NCBI RefSeq assembly: GCF_040712315.1
Contig: NC_134013.1
Span: 18,387,001 to 18,451,000 of the forward strand
DNA length: 64,000 nucleotides
From: Castanea sativa
Lineage: Eukaryota; Streptophyta; Magnoliopsida; Fagales; Fagaceae
Direction of reading: 5' to 3'
Each line of letters opens with the position of its first letter. Position 1 is the stretch's first letter. A program made the position numbers and the translations under genes. Shown here piece after piece: positions 32,832 to 44,289 of the stretch. The notes under the pieces are model-generated. The model was given only the letters and a program-made list of their open reading frames with translations. It made no database searches and was not told the origin of the DNA.

Positions 32832-34175
32832 ATGTGGAGATCCGACTCCTCTGTTAGCTCTAGGACTAGTTGTCCTCCTGATATTGTGAACGAAGAAGAC
32901 CACACTGTTGAAAAAAGTGAGTACCCAGATTTTAGAAAATGGAATATTCCTAAAGTTTCTACTAAATCTGTTTACGATCTTAATTGGACTGAAAAAAGTA
33001 TTTTCTCTGAATATAGAGCTCGAACTGTTGAACAAACTTTTTCTATTTCTTGTAGTCATGAAAAATGTTGTTTATTTTCCAAGAAAAATATTAACGAGTT
33101 TTTGTCCAAGAAAAATCTTAAATATTTACACATTGGTTTGGTTCAAGTTGCTGTTAAACCTTTAACAAGAAAAGGAATTGATGCTTCTGTGCTTATGTGT
33201 TTACGTGATGCTAGATTTAAGAAATTTAATGATAGCATTCTTGGCATGATTACTGCTTCTTTGTATGATGGTCCTATTTATTTTGATTGTTATCCTGATC
33301 TTGCTCTTGCTCTTGATGATCCTAATATTATTAAAGCTTTAACATTGAATATATTGACTTCTGGATATGATATGGATGATGGTAGTAGACCCTTTACTCT
33401 TATTTACCGTATTTTTTATAGATTGCTTGATTCCCAGCTAACTCCTCGGTCTAGAGGACGTGATCCTGCTGGAAAAACTATGTTGATTCAATGTTCCACT
33501 CCTGATGCTAAGATCCAAGTCCCTAAAATGATTCAATGGCAAGATATTACTCTTCCCAAAGAATGGACTTTGGAACAAGTTGCACCACCTGTTTTTGATG
33601 AACTTGATCTTACTAAAATTGCACAATATTCTGATGGAACTGTTAAAATATTTTTTGATGATACCAAATGTTTTCCTACTCACAAACCTTTGAGAATCAA
33701 TGAAGGAAGAAAGTCCTTTGTTGGATCTGAAAGTATTGTTAAAAGAAATGCTGATGTTGACGAATTTTTGAAAAAGAATTTTGAACCACTTGATTTAAGG
33801 CTAAAAGGAGTTGCTAGCAACAATTCCCAAGTTAGCAATACTTATTATTCAACTAAACCTAAATTTCTTCCAAAAGATGATCACGAAGAAGAAGAAGATG
33901 CAAAATCTGAAGCTCCTTCTGGATCTGATATTCCACCTATTGAAACTCCTCCTCCTTTTAAACATTTGCGTGTGATAAACTTGATGGATATGGATGTTGA
34001 AACCCCTGCTTTTCAAATTGATATGGTTGCTTTATGTAATGAATTCTTTTCTAAAGCAAACCGTAATAAAAGAAAGTATTACCAAAGTACTTTTGCTCAG
34101 TCTGAGAAAGACAGAATCAAAAGGAAATGGAGAGAAAAAAATGAATTTGTTAAAACAACATATTTTGTTTTTTGA
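32832..34175 (+). pseudogene. Caulimovirid 30K-superfamily movement protein, 3' frameshifted
   Basis: Movement proteins of this superfamily enlarge plasmodesmata so that virus can pass between cells. From the ATG at 32832 the frame runs 447 codons. The conserved core lies at about residues 96-200: LHIGLVQVAVKPL, then the LRDAR segment with the invariant-type Asp, then FDCYPDLALALDDP, then ILTSGYDMDDGS and a Tyr/Arg-rich end (LIYRIFYRLL). The C-terminal half is Asp/Pro-rich. Near 34135-34160 the reading frame shifts by one base: viral-like sequence continues in another frame (FFDYLENYYVSRNEVH) to the (AT)n tract. The N-terminus may be incomplete because filler DNA precedes it. Confidence 0.78.
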
Positions 34176-34306
34176 TTATCTTGAGAATTATTATGTTTCA
34201 AGAAATGAGGTTCATACCAATTACTTGAACGTAATAAAAAAATCTGCTTTTGTTAAACATGATAAAACTGTTGTTAAATCCAGTCATCCACCCCTTGAAA
34301 CTGTTT

Positions 34307-34309
<3 letters not shown>

Positions 34310-34377
<68 letters not shown>
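34310..34377. repeat. (AT)n microsatellite at the right edge of the virus insert
   Basis: An AT dinucleotide run of about 68 bp that directly follows the last virus-like codons. Together with 26780-26852 it encloses the insert. Confidence 0.9.
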
Positions 34378-34380
<3 letters not shown>

Positions 34381-36394
34381 GGTAAAACTAAAAGAAACTC
34401 AAATTAAAATTTCAATTTTGCGTCATGTGTCCTAAATCATTTATTCTTAAAGAGTTTTATTTCTTAATTTTAGAATCAAATGTGGGACCACATCATAAAT
34501 ATTCATCTAAGTGAGTTATTAAGTACAAAAACTAAAGAGTTTAGAATAAATACATTGTTAAAAAAAATGTTTCACAATAATTTTTATAAAAAAAACACGG
34601 ATAATTTACATTTTATACCTAATAATATCCTTACAAAATTTTTTTAAGAGTTAACAAAATATAAAAATGACTATCAATATAATTTAACTTTTATATATAG
34701 GAATTATACTATGAATTTTATTGTATATCTTTAAGTGTATTCATGCATATATGTAGGGTTACAAGCTAGTTTTAATAATAAGTATAATTAGAGCATACTT
34801 ATGACAAGAACTAAATAAACTAAAATAATATAACACTTTCCTAAAAGAGTGGCATGAACTCCGAAGCAAAACTATTGCATTAACTAGTAAAATTACATAG
34901 GGTTCCAAATAAGAAATGTATTTTATAATCAATTATATAACCACCAGCAAAAGTAAAGAATAATAATTAGCTAAAAAGCTCATTTCAGATGAAATGTTTT
35001 CCCAAATTCATCTTTCACATGCTTTAAGGCCATTCACTAAACCTTTAAGAAATTTTGAATCATCCCCCATATATTGCTCATCAAGAAATTCTGCAAAAAG
35101 AAAAACAAAACATTTACCTATCACGCTATACCAAGAGTTGTAGATTAATACAAGAAAGTGTGAATAATTAATAAGGTATTGCAGCCAAGTCTTTTGGCTA
35201 AATATTGCTTAAATAGGAGTTTATTTGTGATATATGTACTATTCAAAGTTTTTTAGCTGTGTGAGGAGAGAGCCGAATTTTGACAATGGTATTGCCAAAA
35301 TTGTGAGAAAAAATAGGAGAATGAGCAAGATATTATGTGACCAAAAGAGAAATGAGAAAAAAACAATTTTGGCAATGATATTGCAACAATTGATGCTGCC
35401 CAATTTTTGACTGCTCAAATGCCCATGACTACCCATGACCGAAAAGGACTAGGGAGAAACATTTGTATAGTTGCAATATCATTGCCGAAATAGGAGGGAG
35501 TAAAGGGAAAAAAAATTGTAGTCATACACACAACATTAACTATAATATAACAATTCATATTATTTACAATACTTCTTATAATATTTATAAAGCATATATA
35601 TAATAAATTATCACCTATAACTACCATTAAAAAGTAAAGAAACTTATTTGTCTTTTGATATAAACGAACTTTAATGAAATTGAAAAAAAAAATCAAAAAT
35701 CACAAATGTAGGATTTACTGTATGTTATTATTAAGTTTCCTATAAATTGATAATAACAACATAAAAAACAAATTAATAGCACAATTAAGAGTTATAATAC
35801 AATTTATTTTCTCTCTGCTCTCTCTTATTTGGACAATGGTTTTTCCATAATATAATTTTTTTCCCTATCTCTTCTCTCCTATATTGGCATTGGTATTGCC
35901 ACAATACAATTTTTTTTCTCTCTCTCCTATTTCGATAATGGTATTGCCACAATACAAATGCTTCTCTCCTCCATTTCAATCATGGGAAGTTAGGCAATTG
36001 GTCAATGGAGCAGTCAAAAATTCAGCAGCAATCATTGTAATAATACCATTGCCGAATTTTCTTTTTCTCTCTCCTCCTTTTGGTCATATCATTTCTCTCT
36101 CCTCTCTCCTCCTTTGGTCACATCATTATCAAAATTCTTCTCTCTCCTCACACAACTAAAAAATTTTAAATAGTACACATATTACAAATAAACTCCTATT
36201 AACCAATATTCCAATATAATCATGCAAAATTTATGCAATATTAACCATGTTATTAGCATGTTAAATGTCTTTCATACAAAATATAACCACTTTTCATGAA
36301 AACTTTTCATATACGTGCAAGAAATTTTGTTTTCCGTATGTTAAAGCTTTCTTTATTTTCTGGATTTAGTTTCCATATTTCTTAGGTTCAATAA
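34378..36394. other. Intergenic DNA with short repeats of an ATTGCCA-type motif
   Basis: No gene is supported. About 35270-35470 and 35820-36150 contain many scattered copies, in both orientations, of CTCTCTCCT and of AATGGTATTGCCACAAT-type phrases. The two zones are inverted with respect to one another, so this could be a degenerate foldback element of about 0.9 kb. The open frames here are low-complexity. Confidence 0.4.
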
Positions 36395-37444
36395 GAGCAA
36401 TTGCATCAATTGATGCAAAATTGTGCAAAATAGAAAAATGTGCTCATTTTATACATTTTGAGCAAAAAAACACCAACATCAATGGGTGTAAAATTGTGTA
36501 TTTATGCACAATTGCTACAATAACTGTGCATATATGCACAATTAATGTAGCATTTGCATTTAATATTTTATTAGTTTTTTCTCTCTCTTGTCTCTGCTCT
36601 CACTCTCACTCTCACCTTCACTGCCACCGAAGGAGGCTCCAATCAACCTTCGCAGACATAGCATTACAAACATTGAGAGCTTTCCCCACTCGATCGTGGA
36701 ACTCAGGGACAAGTTTATCAAGTGGGGGCTTCGAAATCTGAGAAGGATCCTGACCCAATAACAAAATGGCCTTGTACTCAGCCTCGCAGCACAGAAACAC
36801 GTCAAGGAGTTTGCGTAGCCACGAGATGGATAGGAGCCCATCGCCTAAAGTGTCCTCGGATTGAGACAATAGATCGGCGACCCTATCCGCCACATGTTTC
36901 TGAAAAAGCTCGAGGTCCTCCAGCTCTTGTTCATGGTTACCATCCATTGAAACCACTTGGCTTCGACGGATACTGATTCAATTCAGAAATGAACCTTGAT
37001 TATCTGTTGCAGGCATTGCTGATGAAAAAAAAAATTGATGAAGAAAGTGACAGAGTGGAATAATAAAATTGTTTTCTTTGGCTTAAAAGTGAGAGAGAAA
37101 GAGAAAAAAGAGGAGCTAAGAGAGGGCAAAAAATCTGAAATGGAGATTCAGGAAGAACAAGTCAGAGAGAAAGGTGTAGAAGACAACAGTGTTAGGGTAA
37201 AGGGTTGGTCTGTGAGAGAGAGAGAGGCGGTGAGGGAGATGGGTTTCAGATTGGGTCTGTGAGAGAGAAGTGGTGAGGGAGAGAATAATAAAAAATTGTA
37301 AAAGAATGAATATTTTATTGAATAAATGTGTAGAATAAATAAACTGATGTGAGTGTTTTGTAAAAATAGGTGTATAAAATAGAAAAAAAATAGCTTTTTT
37401 GTGCAAAATAGAAAGAAAATTTGCATCAACTAATGCAGTTGCTC
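36395..37444. mobile_element. TIR element 'B' carrying a ROH1/BPS1-like gene fragment
   Basis: The left end GAGCAATTGCATCAATTGATG and the reverse complement of the right end GAGCAACTGCATTAGTTGATG form terminal inverted repeats. The flanking triplets are TAA (36392-36394) and TTA (37445-37447). The left terminal 200 bp match the right end of element A in inverse orientation, including a degenerate form of its palindrome near 36512-36552. The interior contains the start of a host DUF793 gene (37016-36633). No transposase is encoded, so the element is non-autonomous. Confidence 0.65.
36618..37016 (-). pseudogene. ROH1/BPS1-like (DUF793) gene fragment, 5' part only
   Basis: DUF793 proteins include Arabidopsis ROH1, which binds the exocyst subunit EXO70A1, and the related BYPASS1 group. 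From the ATG at 37016 the minus strand reads a short N-terminus with an in-frame TGA after about 12 codons. It then gives SMDGNHEQELEDLELFQKHV, LLSISWLRKLLDVFLCCEAE and DPSQISKPPLDKLVPEFHDR, ending in VCNAMSAKVD before unrelated sequence and a stop at 36618. Complete members are around 300-400 residues, so only the first third is here. It lies inside TIR element B, so capture by the transposon is the simplest explanation. Confidence 0.78.
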
Positions 37445-38012
37445 TTAGGTGGGTTATTATGTATAAATACAAGTTCTTATGTATTATTTAGTTTAAGTAA
37501 GATCAATAAGATTTTTTACTCAGATAATAATTCTTCTCTCTCTTTTCTCTGTGTTTACTCAATCTTCTTGTACTCTTCATTTGATATCTTGCTAAATATT
37601 TAGTAATAGTTGGATCATAAGGTTATTGATTTTATTCAAAATTCACGGTCTGCAAAAATAAAGTCTAGTCTAGGGTCGAATCAACACATTTTGGGACCAA
37701 ACACGAATGTAAGATGTATTGTTACTTAATATTTTATAAGCAAAATGTACTATTACTTAATATTTTATAAGCGATATATGAATTAGAAAAAAGAATCCAA
37801 CCTTTTATAATAATTTAATACATTAATTGAACTATTTTATATATTTATAAAACATATTTAAAAACTTTTGATTCTAAAAAAAAACAATCATTATCAAAAT
37901 AAATATCATATTTTAAATGGTTATTGTCTTGCTTGGCAATGTTGGACTTCTATTATTGAACAATGAATTTTAAATAATGAATTTTTCTCAAGAACTATTA
38001 ATTCCAATTTTA

Positions 38013-38070
<58 letters not shown>

Positions 38071-38269
38071 GGAATTTGAAAAATTTTACATTCTTAAACT
38101 ACCACAAACATAGTAAAACATATTAATAAAATGTTGAATATTCAAAGAGTACAATATATATTTTTTAAATTATATTTATTAAATTTTTTGGCATTAATAA
38201 AAAGCTTTACATCTTAAGATAGATAAACAAGACATTCTATCTGTCAATAGAAGAGAGAGAGAGAGAGAG

Positions 38270-38341
<72 letters not shown>

Positions 38342-38425
38342 AGAATTGGCCTAATGGTTGAGCTCTTGCTTGAGAGAGATAGAGCACCAATGTGTTAGAT
38401 TAATGGAAGGACCTCAAAGGGTAGC
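37445..38425. other. Intergenic DNA with long microsatellites
   Basis: No gene is supported. (GA)n lies at about 38017-38066, and a compound (GA)n(TA)n at about 38252-38342. A short direct repeat around ATTACTTAATATTTTATAAGC lies at about 37720-37772. Confidence 0.55.
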
Positions 38426-39412
38426 TGGGTAGGCAATGAAGTTTGAGAGATTATTACGGTAATGTGGCTCCTCAGAGTCAGTTTGCTTCACATACATTAT
38501 AGGGATAAGATAATCCCAAAGTCATGATGACAAGGTTTGGTGATTTCGGCATTTGTAGTATGAAAATGAAATTTGAATCATCTCAAACTTTGTTGTGGTG
38601 GATAACAATAAGAAGGGACCATAGTGTGAAATTTTTTTTAAGTAGATAAGATTAAATATTTACATGTCGTCTGATTTTTTTCTTTCTTGAGAAAATTCGT
38701 CAACTCTATAATGATCATTCTTTATCATTAGGTCAATATATCAATTGGTTTTTGGTATAAGTGAAGTTCGGACCCCTAGTTTTTTTATTTAACAACAAAA
38801 AACATTATTAGTTAAACTAACTGAAATTCACACATAGTGTGAAACTCATTAATCAGCCAGTTATGTACTTAGGAATCACGCAGGAAGTGCAGATTTTTAA
38901 ATTCTATGAGGTTAGCTAACGTGTTTCTTATAAGGCCGATTCAAATCTAATAAAGAAAACCAAATATACTTATTCAAGGGCGGGAATAAAGTAAACCAAA
39001 TAGATTCAGTTCATCTGCATCGTGAAGGTTCTCTCTTTGAATCTTTTCCTGCCATTATAATTGAACCGCATTTGGATTTGATGTTTGATACGCATAAAAA
39101 CTTTATAGTACAACAAAACCGTAAGTTGTGATTACCAAGTGTTAACTCCCTCCGCTGAGTAAAAAATTCAAGCAAGAAGAGCTGAAATGGATCAAAGTAT
39201 ACCATCATTTCAATAAAAAGCAATTCACTTATCCACATTATGGTTCTCTCTCTCTCTAAAACGCAAGTCTTAAGGGCCCAACACATTGGACTATGCCCTT
39301 CTCATCCATTCAGGGCTCCAAAATGCACTATAAATTTGGCCCATTTATTCTGTAAACTGCCTTTTTTTAGAGCCGGATATTTATTTATTTTTTTGGCTGA
39401 TTGGGTTGTACA
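38426..39412 (+). repeat. Diverged copy of the GDU downstream region (copy C)
   Basis: Blocks in the same order and orientation as 8955-9780: GATGAAGTTTGAGAGATTA, CATGATG(G/A)CAAGGTTT, TTTGTAGTATGAAAATGAA, CATAGTGT, ATGCCCTTCTCATCCATT, CTCCAAAATGC and TGGCTGATTGG. Large indels separate the blocks. No coding sequence came with it. Confidence 0.6.
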
Positions 39413-39826
39413 ATTTTTTTTTTTTTTTTTTTAAGAATACTAAGTATTAACACACACACGAGGAGAGGGGAGAAGATTTTTTAAAGAAACTTACAGTGGT
39501 GTATATCCAAAAGGGCCTAACTCTTAGATATACAGCACAGATTTTACACCTCTTTAACTCACACTCATTTTCCCATGTGGGATTAATCCACTGTTTTTTC
39601 TTTTGAGAATATTAAGTATTAACACACGCATACGGGGACTAGTTGAGCAGTATTAGAGACTAGAGACACCCAAAAAAAAATCACAATCTTTTTTTGTAAT
39701 TTATTGAGGTGATAAGTTATAATTAGCAGTGTTATGAATACCATTTTGAACCCATTTCAGTTTGTCCATGGGAAGAAAATATTTCGATACCGGCCAATTT
39801 CGGAATATCGTTTGGGGTTACTGCTA

Positions 39827-39879
<53 letters not shown>

Positions 39880-40421
39880 TATTTTCACATAGATACACTA
39901 TTGACACCATTTTTATTATAAAAAAAATAGCAACATATCATCTCAATAGTTATATTAAAAATAAAATTATAAACTTTTTGAGTCAAAAAGTTAAATCCGA
40001 TAATTAAATGAGGTTTCCCATCAATTATAAGAAAAACACTTTGGGTTGCAATGGGCCACAATTTCGACCAACACGATATGGGTCTTCAGAGTAATGCAAC
40101 TAGATCAGTCAAAAAAGTCTAATGCAACTAGATAACAAGTGGGCTACAGAATTTATATTTTTCGCAAAAAGTCACAGTCAACCCAATGAGTGCTCCTGAA
40201 AATAAAAGCCCATAGGTGTCAACACTGGGCTATTTTCTTTGATTCTTGACCACAATTGGGTCATAGCAAAATCGACTTTAAAGTTGTCATTGTTGGATTA
40301 GATTTGAAACCATTCCAGACCTAAATCAATATGAACGAAATATCCCAAAACGTATTGGTGATGGGCTTTGATGGACTATTTAAGGTTTTTTTTTTTTTTA
40401 ATAATTGACTATTACAATTCC
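39413..40421. other. Repeat-rich intergenic DNA
   Basis: A phrase around AAGTATTAACACACAC occurs at about 39440-39465 and again at about 39610-39630. From 39728 the sequence GTTATGAATACCATTTTGAACC followed by GATACCGGCCAATTTCGG resembles the ends of the Mutator-like elements at 24324 and 45752, so another member may start here. Its other end (perhaps near 41230) is unclear. A compound (AT)n(GT)n lies at about 39831-39874. Confidence 0.4.
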
Positions 40422-40445
40422 TTCCTCAAAAAAAAAAAAAAATTA
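40422..40445 (+). mobile_element. Ultra-short retro-insertion (TTCCTC plus poly-A)
   Basis: A 24-bp insert, TTCCTC followed by an A run, is flanked by a perfect 14-bp direct repeat (ACTATTACAATTCC) at 40408-40421 and 40446-40459; the match extends to 17 bp with one mismatch. It has the signature of an extremely 5'-truncated target-primed insertion. Confidence 0.65.
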
Positions 40446-40459
40446 ACTATTACAATTCC

Positions 40460-43323
40460 CAAAATTTGCCTTAAATCTTTTTCCAAATTCATCAAAACTA
40501 TTTTTTAAAATATCAAAATAAATCCAACCAAAAAAGTAAGAATAAAGATAATAAAATACACCTATGTGTAGGATCAAGTTGGGTAAAATTAGTTCAAAAA
40601 ATTATCATCTTAAACTCAGCCCAATCTGAGGCTTAAAAAATAAATTCTAACTCAACTTAAACACGCCAATTCACGAAAAACCAACTTGAGACGTCAAGTT
40701 TTTTTATTATGGACTTGGTTTAGGTCCAATACACCTAGTGCACTGTACCCAGTTAAATTGTGACACGTATCTAAAAGTAGATACATGTCATCATCTCAAC
40801 AGGTCTAGTAATACTAAATACTGGACCTAAACCTGACCATTTTATTATTATTATTATTATTAGAAGAAGAGGGGTCAAGTCAAGTTGAGTCGAGTAACGA
40901 GTTGGTTCAGTTTAATTGAATTCATAAGCTTGAAGCACACATCTAATATCAAATACAAGGACTTTCTAGCTTTTCTTGACAACAATATTAAGAAGTGTTA
41001 TAAAATATGTTATTTAAGTTCTATTTTATTTTTTGAGGGTGATGTTATTTAAGTTAATACGTTGGGTTACTATACTTGGTTAATATTTAAGACTATAAAA
41101 TATATATTTTAAATTATATGTTTGTTATTATTATTATTATTACACATATATATAAGTAACTCCGAAACGATAATATCGCATCAAATAATACTGAAATATT
41201 TTGTTCTCCTATCCTAACCGAATCGAAAGGGTCTTTGCTACAAATTTGTCTCTGACTTTTCTTTCGTTATTTTAAGGTGAAGCGGTAGATTTTATTAATT
41301 GCCAAACAGGCCAAAACTTGCCCATCAAACGCGGGTTCGAGAAGCACAAGATAATTCATTGGTAGCTTTGTTGCAAGCTTTGCTCACACATTAATGATAC
41401 TCCACGCTTCTGAAAACCTTTTTAAATTTCTTTGACATCTTCCAGAGTTTATGGCGAACGTTGCACAGTGACGGTGTAGGCGAATAAATTAAGTACTGAG
41501 AATATAACTCAATATATGCATCACTGTCAAGGATGCTGATCTTCAGGCCAACTTCCATAACTACATTAGCATCATTGAACTTAATTATATGGGCCAATAG
41601 CTTTTCCAAGCACCAAGTAAAGTAGATGCCTGGGTTACTGAAGAAAATGACGCTATATGGCCATTCCTAAGGCAATTCAAAAGGAATGAAAAGGCATGGG
41701 TATGCGCATGCGTATGCTCCTGTTATTTTGATGAAATAGAAATAATAACAAGTGATGGGACACAAGTTGCCTAGCTAAATGGCAAATGGGTGCATTTGGT
41801 GAATGCTACAAACTCAACATTTTTCACACAACACCTATCGAACAGACAAGTTTTTTTTTTTTTAATTTTATTTCTTCACCATATTTAGGTGTTGATGCTT
41901 AAATTTCTATTTTAAAAATTAATCACTTGGCTTTTTTCTCGTGAGATAAAAGTGTATTTTTAGTTAAATACAGTTACATGACTGAATTTTAAAAGAAAAA
42001 ACTTAAAGAACTCGCACTTAAATATTGTATTTAAATATTACTATTTATAAAAATATTTTTAAATTTAGATTTGTTGCTGAGTGAAGTGATAAGTACAGGT
42101 GGGAAATGTGTTGATTCTATTAATATATTTGAGGGATGGTATTAATGGAGGGATAAAGTGCACGTTGTAAAATAATAAAAGGAGAACATTATCATGTCTA
42201 AAGCTGAAGCTAAGAAATGAGAAATCCCTTGAAACTTGAAAGAAAAGGCAATTGTCGTACAAGGAATGCTGTGGCGTTGCTTAGGCAAAATGATGCGCTT
42301 CCATCCCCATCACATTAAAAGTGAACCCACCACCCAAATCTTCACAGTCCCCGTCCCCACCAACCAACCGCCACCCAACAAAAATAGATACTACTACTAC
42401 TTATTAATCAATTCTTCCATTAAAAGTAAAAGACAGCTAAAAAAGAGACAAAAGTGTATTGCTAAACAAGAATGAAAGAAACAACCAAGCCCAACAACGG
42501 ACCCCACACACACACACACACACACAATCACCAGCTCTTTTTAGCTAATGCCTCATGTATTCCCACTATTCAACAATCATAATCATAACCCTCATTTTCT
42601 AATACAACAAAATTAGAGACACGCGGACCAGCTTCACACCATATTCTATTAAAAATTATGGAAATCCATGTAAACAAGAATACACAGAAGTAAAATGCTG
42701 TTCAAACTCCTGTTCATTTCATGTGAATTTAGAAAATTTTATGGTTGAATTGCAAAGTATTATTATATTCTTCATACTTACAAAAATAAATATTTTATGA
42801 AGATAAAAAATTAATAGATATATCATCATTCAAATATTTAAATTTTTACAATTCATTGTGATATAAAATTATACATAAAAAAAAATTGTACATCAAAAAA
42901 ATATATGATTTAATAATTAGATTTTCATAACTAATATCCGATAAAAAATTCATGAAAAGTTTGAAAATACTAAGCACCGTAACAATTTTTTTTTTTTCAA
43001 GAAAACTCCAGAAAGAAAGATAGAAGAGGATTAATATAAACATTAAAAAAAAAATGTCATCTAATTATTAGATTTTCATAATTAATATCCAATAAAAACT
43101 CGAAAGAGAGAAAGAAAGAAGGGGAAATAAGAGCAATGTTATTTGTTTTGTTGCCATTTACATCTACATCATCCACCAATCCCCATTAAAAAGGGAACTA
43201 AAAATTACATAATCCTCGTTACATATCCCCAAAAAATAAAAACCTCGACACAACTAAAGTAAATAACCCCCATTAAAAATAATATATATTTCAATTTCTT
43301 CCTCATTAACGATCGTCGTATTA
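40460..43323. other. Intergenic DNA, no gene seen
   Basis: No gene is supported. About 41930-42020 (GTGAGATAAAAGTGTATTTTTAGTTAAATAC) belongs to the same dispersed MITE family as 54211-54570. The minus-strand frame at 41609-41391 (72 codons) matches no family I know. A short (CA)n lies at about 42507-42526. Confidence 0.45.
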
Positions 43324-44247
43324 TTACTTATCATCATCATCATCAAGATTTCCGGATTTATGGTGATTCACCTTAGCAAAACCCAGCCCACGCGAATTTG
43401 GCGGCGCGTGAACCGCATCGACGACCGTAGATGACGACATTTCCATCTGGCAAACCCTAACGGCCCCGAAAAGCCTCTCTGGCAACTCATCCTCCGCTTG
43501 CCCCTCCACCACAAACCCCATGTCGATCGTTACGCTCGTCACGTACCCCAATGCGAGGTGAAGAATGGCGTTAGCTATAGCGGAGCTTCCGATATCGACG
43601 TCGATCTCTAAGTAATTGGCTCCTCTGTGGTAGTTACACGTCAGCGCTTTCCCTAACAAGCACGCGCTGTAGTTTCCAACCGCTTTTTTAACGATCCACG
43701 GACCTTTGACGATCCGGTTCACGATCTTGAACCGCTGGTTCCGGAAGGCATCGTCGCCGTGGACGAACCGGTGGAGGAGCGAGCCGAAGGGTATAGGATC
43801 CTCTGTGGCGAAGTAGAAGACAGCGTTGTGGTGATCCTTACCTGGAATTTGGAGATTCACGGCGAGTATGAACGCTTTCAACGATTTGCCTTGGGACTGA
43901 GCCTTGCGGAGCGCGTGCGCCACACGGTTGTCCGGGCGGGCGAGTACGTTGTCGAGCTTGGTACTCGATTTGAGCCAGTCCATTCCGGCGGGCGCGAGTA
44001 GGTAGTCGCCGGAAGGGGATTTGGTTCGTTTTGTGAGGTAGTTTTTGGAGCGGAGAGAGAAGAGGTCGCCTGGAGGTGAAGCCCAGCCGTTGGTTCCCGT
44101 GTGGAGGTCCACGTGGCGAAGGGATCCACCGTTGACCGCTTCGGATATCCATTCCACCATTGTCGTAGTGGCGGTGGAGATGGAATCGTTGGATCGGGAG
44201 GTTCGGGCTCCGGAGCTGTTGCGATGCTTTTGCTTCGTTGGGCACAT
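43324..44247 (-). CDS. EDR2-C / DUF1336 domain protein, single exon, 307 aa
   Basis: The C-terminal domain of ENHANCED DISEASE RESISTANCE 2 (DUF1336) also occurs alone in short plant proteins such as Arabidopsis CW14, and this gene is of that short type. A Ser/Thr/Arg-rich N-terminus (about residues 1-35) is followed by EWISEAVNGGSLRHVDL and the domain proper at about 54-272. The domain contains WASPPGDLFSLRSKNYL, KLDNVLARPDNRVAHALRKA, FRNQRFKIVNRIVKGPWIVK and GKALTCNYHRGANYLEIDVD, ending in RVCQMEMSSS. The tail is Asp-rich. There is no START or PH domain, unlike full-length EDR2. The precise biochemical role is not established for the short form. The start is the ATG at 44247 and two tandem TAA stops end the frame. 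The gene is GC-richer than its surroundings, and the frame is undamaged. Confidence 0.92.
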   Translation of the reverse strand: MCPTKQKHRNSSGARTSRSNDSISTATTTMVEWISEAVNGGSLRHVDLHTGTNGWASPPGDLFSLRSKNYLTKRTKSPSGDYLLAPAGMDWLKSSTKLDNVLARPDNRVAHALRKAQSQGKSLKAFILAVNLQIPGKDHHNAVFYFATEDPIPFGSLLHRFVHGDDAFRNQRFKIVNRIVKGPWIVKKAVGNYSACLLGKALTCNYHRGANYLEIDVDIGSSAIANAILHLALGYVTSVTIDMGFVVEGQAEDELPERLFGAVRVCQMEMSSSTVVDAVHAPPNSRGLGFAKVNHHKSGNLDDDDDK

Positions 44248-44289
44248 GTTAATTTGTAGAAAGAAAAAGAAAAGGTTATATTAGTCTCT

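Larger units (their letters stand above)
26853..34309. mobile_element. Endogenous caulimovirid (plant pararetrovirus) insert, rearranged and defective
   Basis: This is an old integrated copy of a plant DNA pararetrovirus of family Caulimoviridae. Pieces recognised are a capsid/zinc-knuckle and protease region, a 30K-type movement protein, a downstream frame of unknown role and a promoter/leader-like segment. Their order is not that of one genome. A partial capsid piece (26853-27619) is followed by an inverted piece (27620-27977). Then come a long capsid-protease-downstream frame (27978-31889), a leader-like segment (about 32050-32250), a second copy of part of the downstream frame (32258-32580), 250 bp of non-viral-looking DNA and the movement protein. 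No reverse transcriptase or RNase H domain is present. Petuvirus-like affinity is my inference. Without the polymerase and with several breaks, this copy cannot produce a complete virus by itself. Confidence 0.85.

Noticed and set aside
38343..38400. TGGCCTAATGGTTGAGC considered as a tRNA gene or SINE head
   Set aside because: The box-A-like phrase is there, but I found no box B, no cloverleaf and no target duplication.
41391..41609. 72-codon minus-strand frame considered as a small gene
   Set aside because: No recognised family, no splice or promoter support, and the length is expected by chance in AT-rich DNA.
43838..44245. Arg/Pro-rich minus-strand frame overlapping the EDR2-C gene
   Set aside because: It is an alternative frame of the real gene, with low-complexity composition and no domain.
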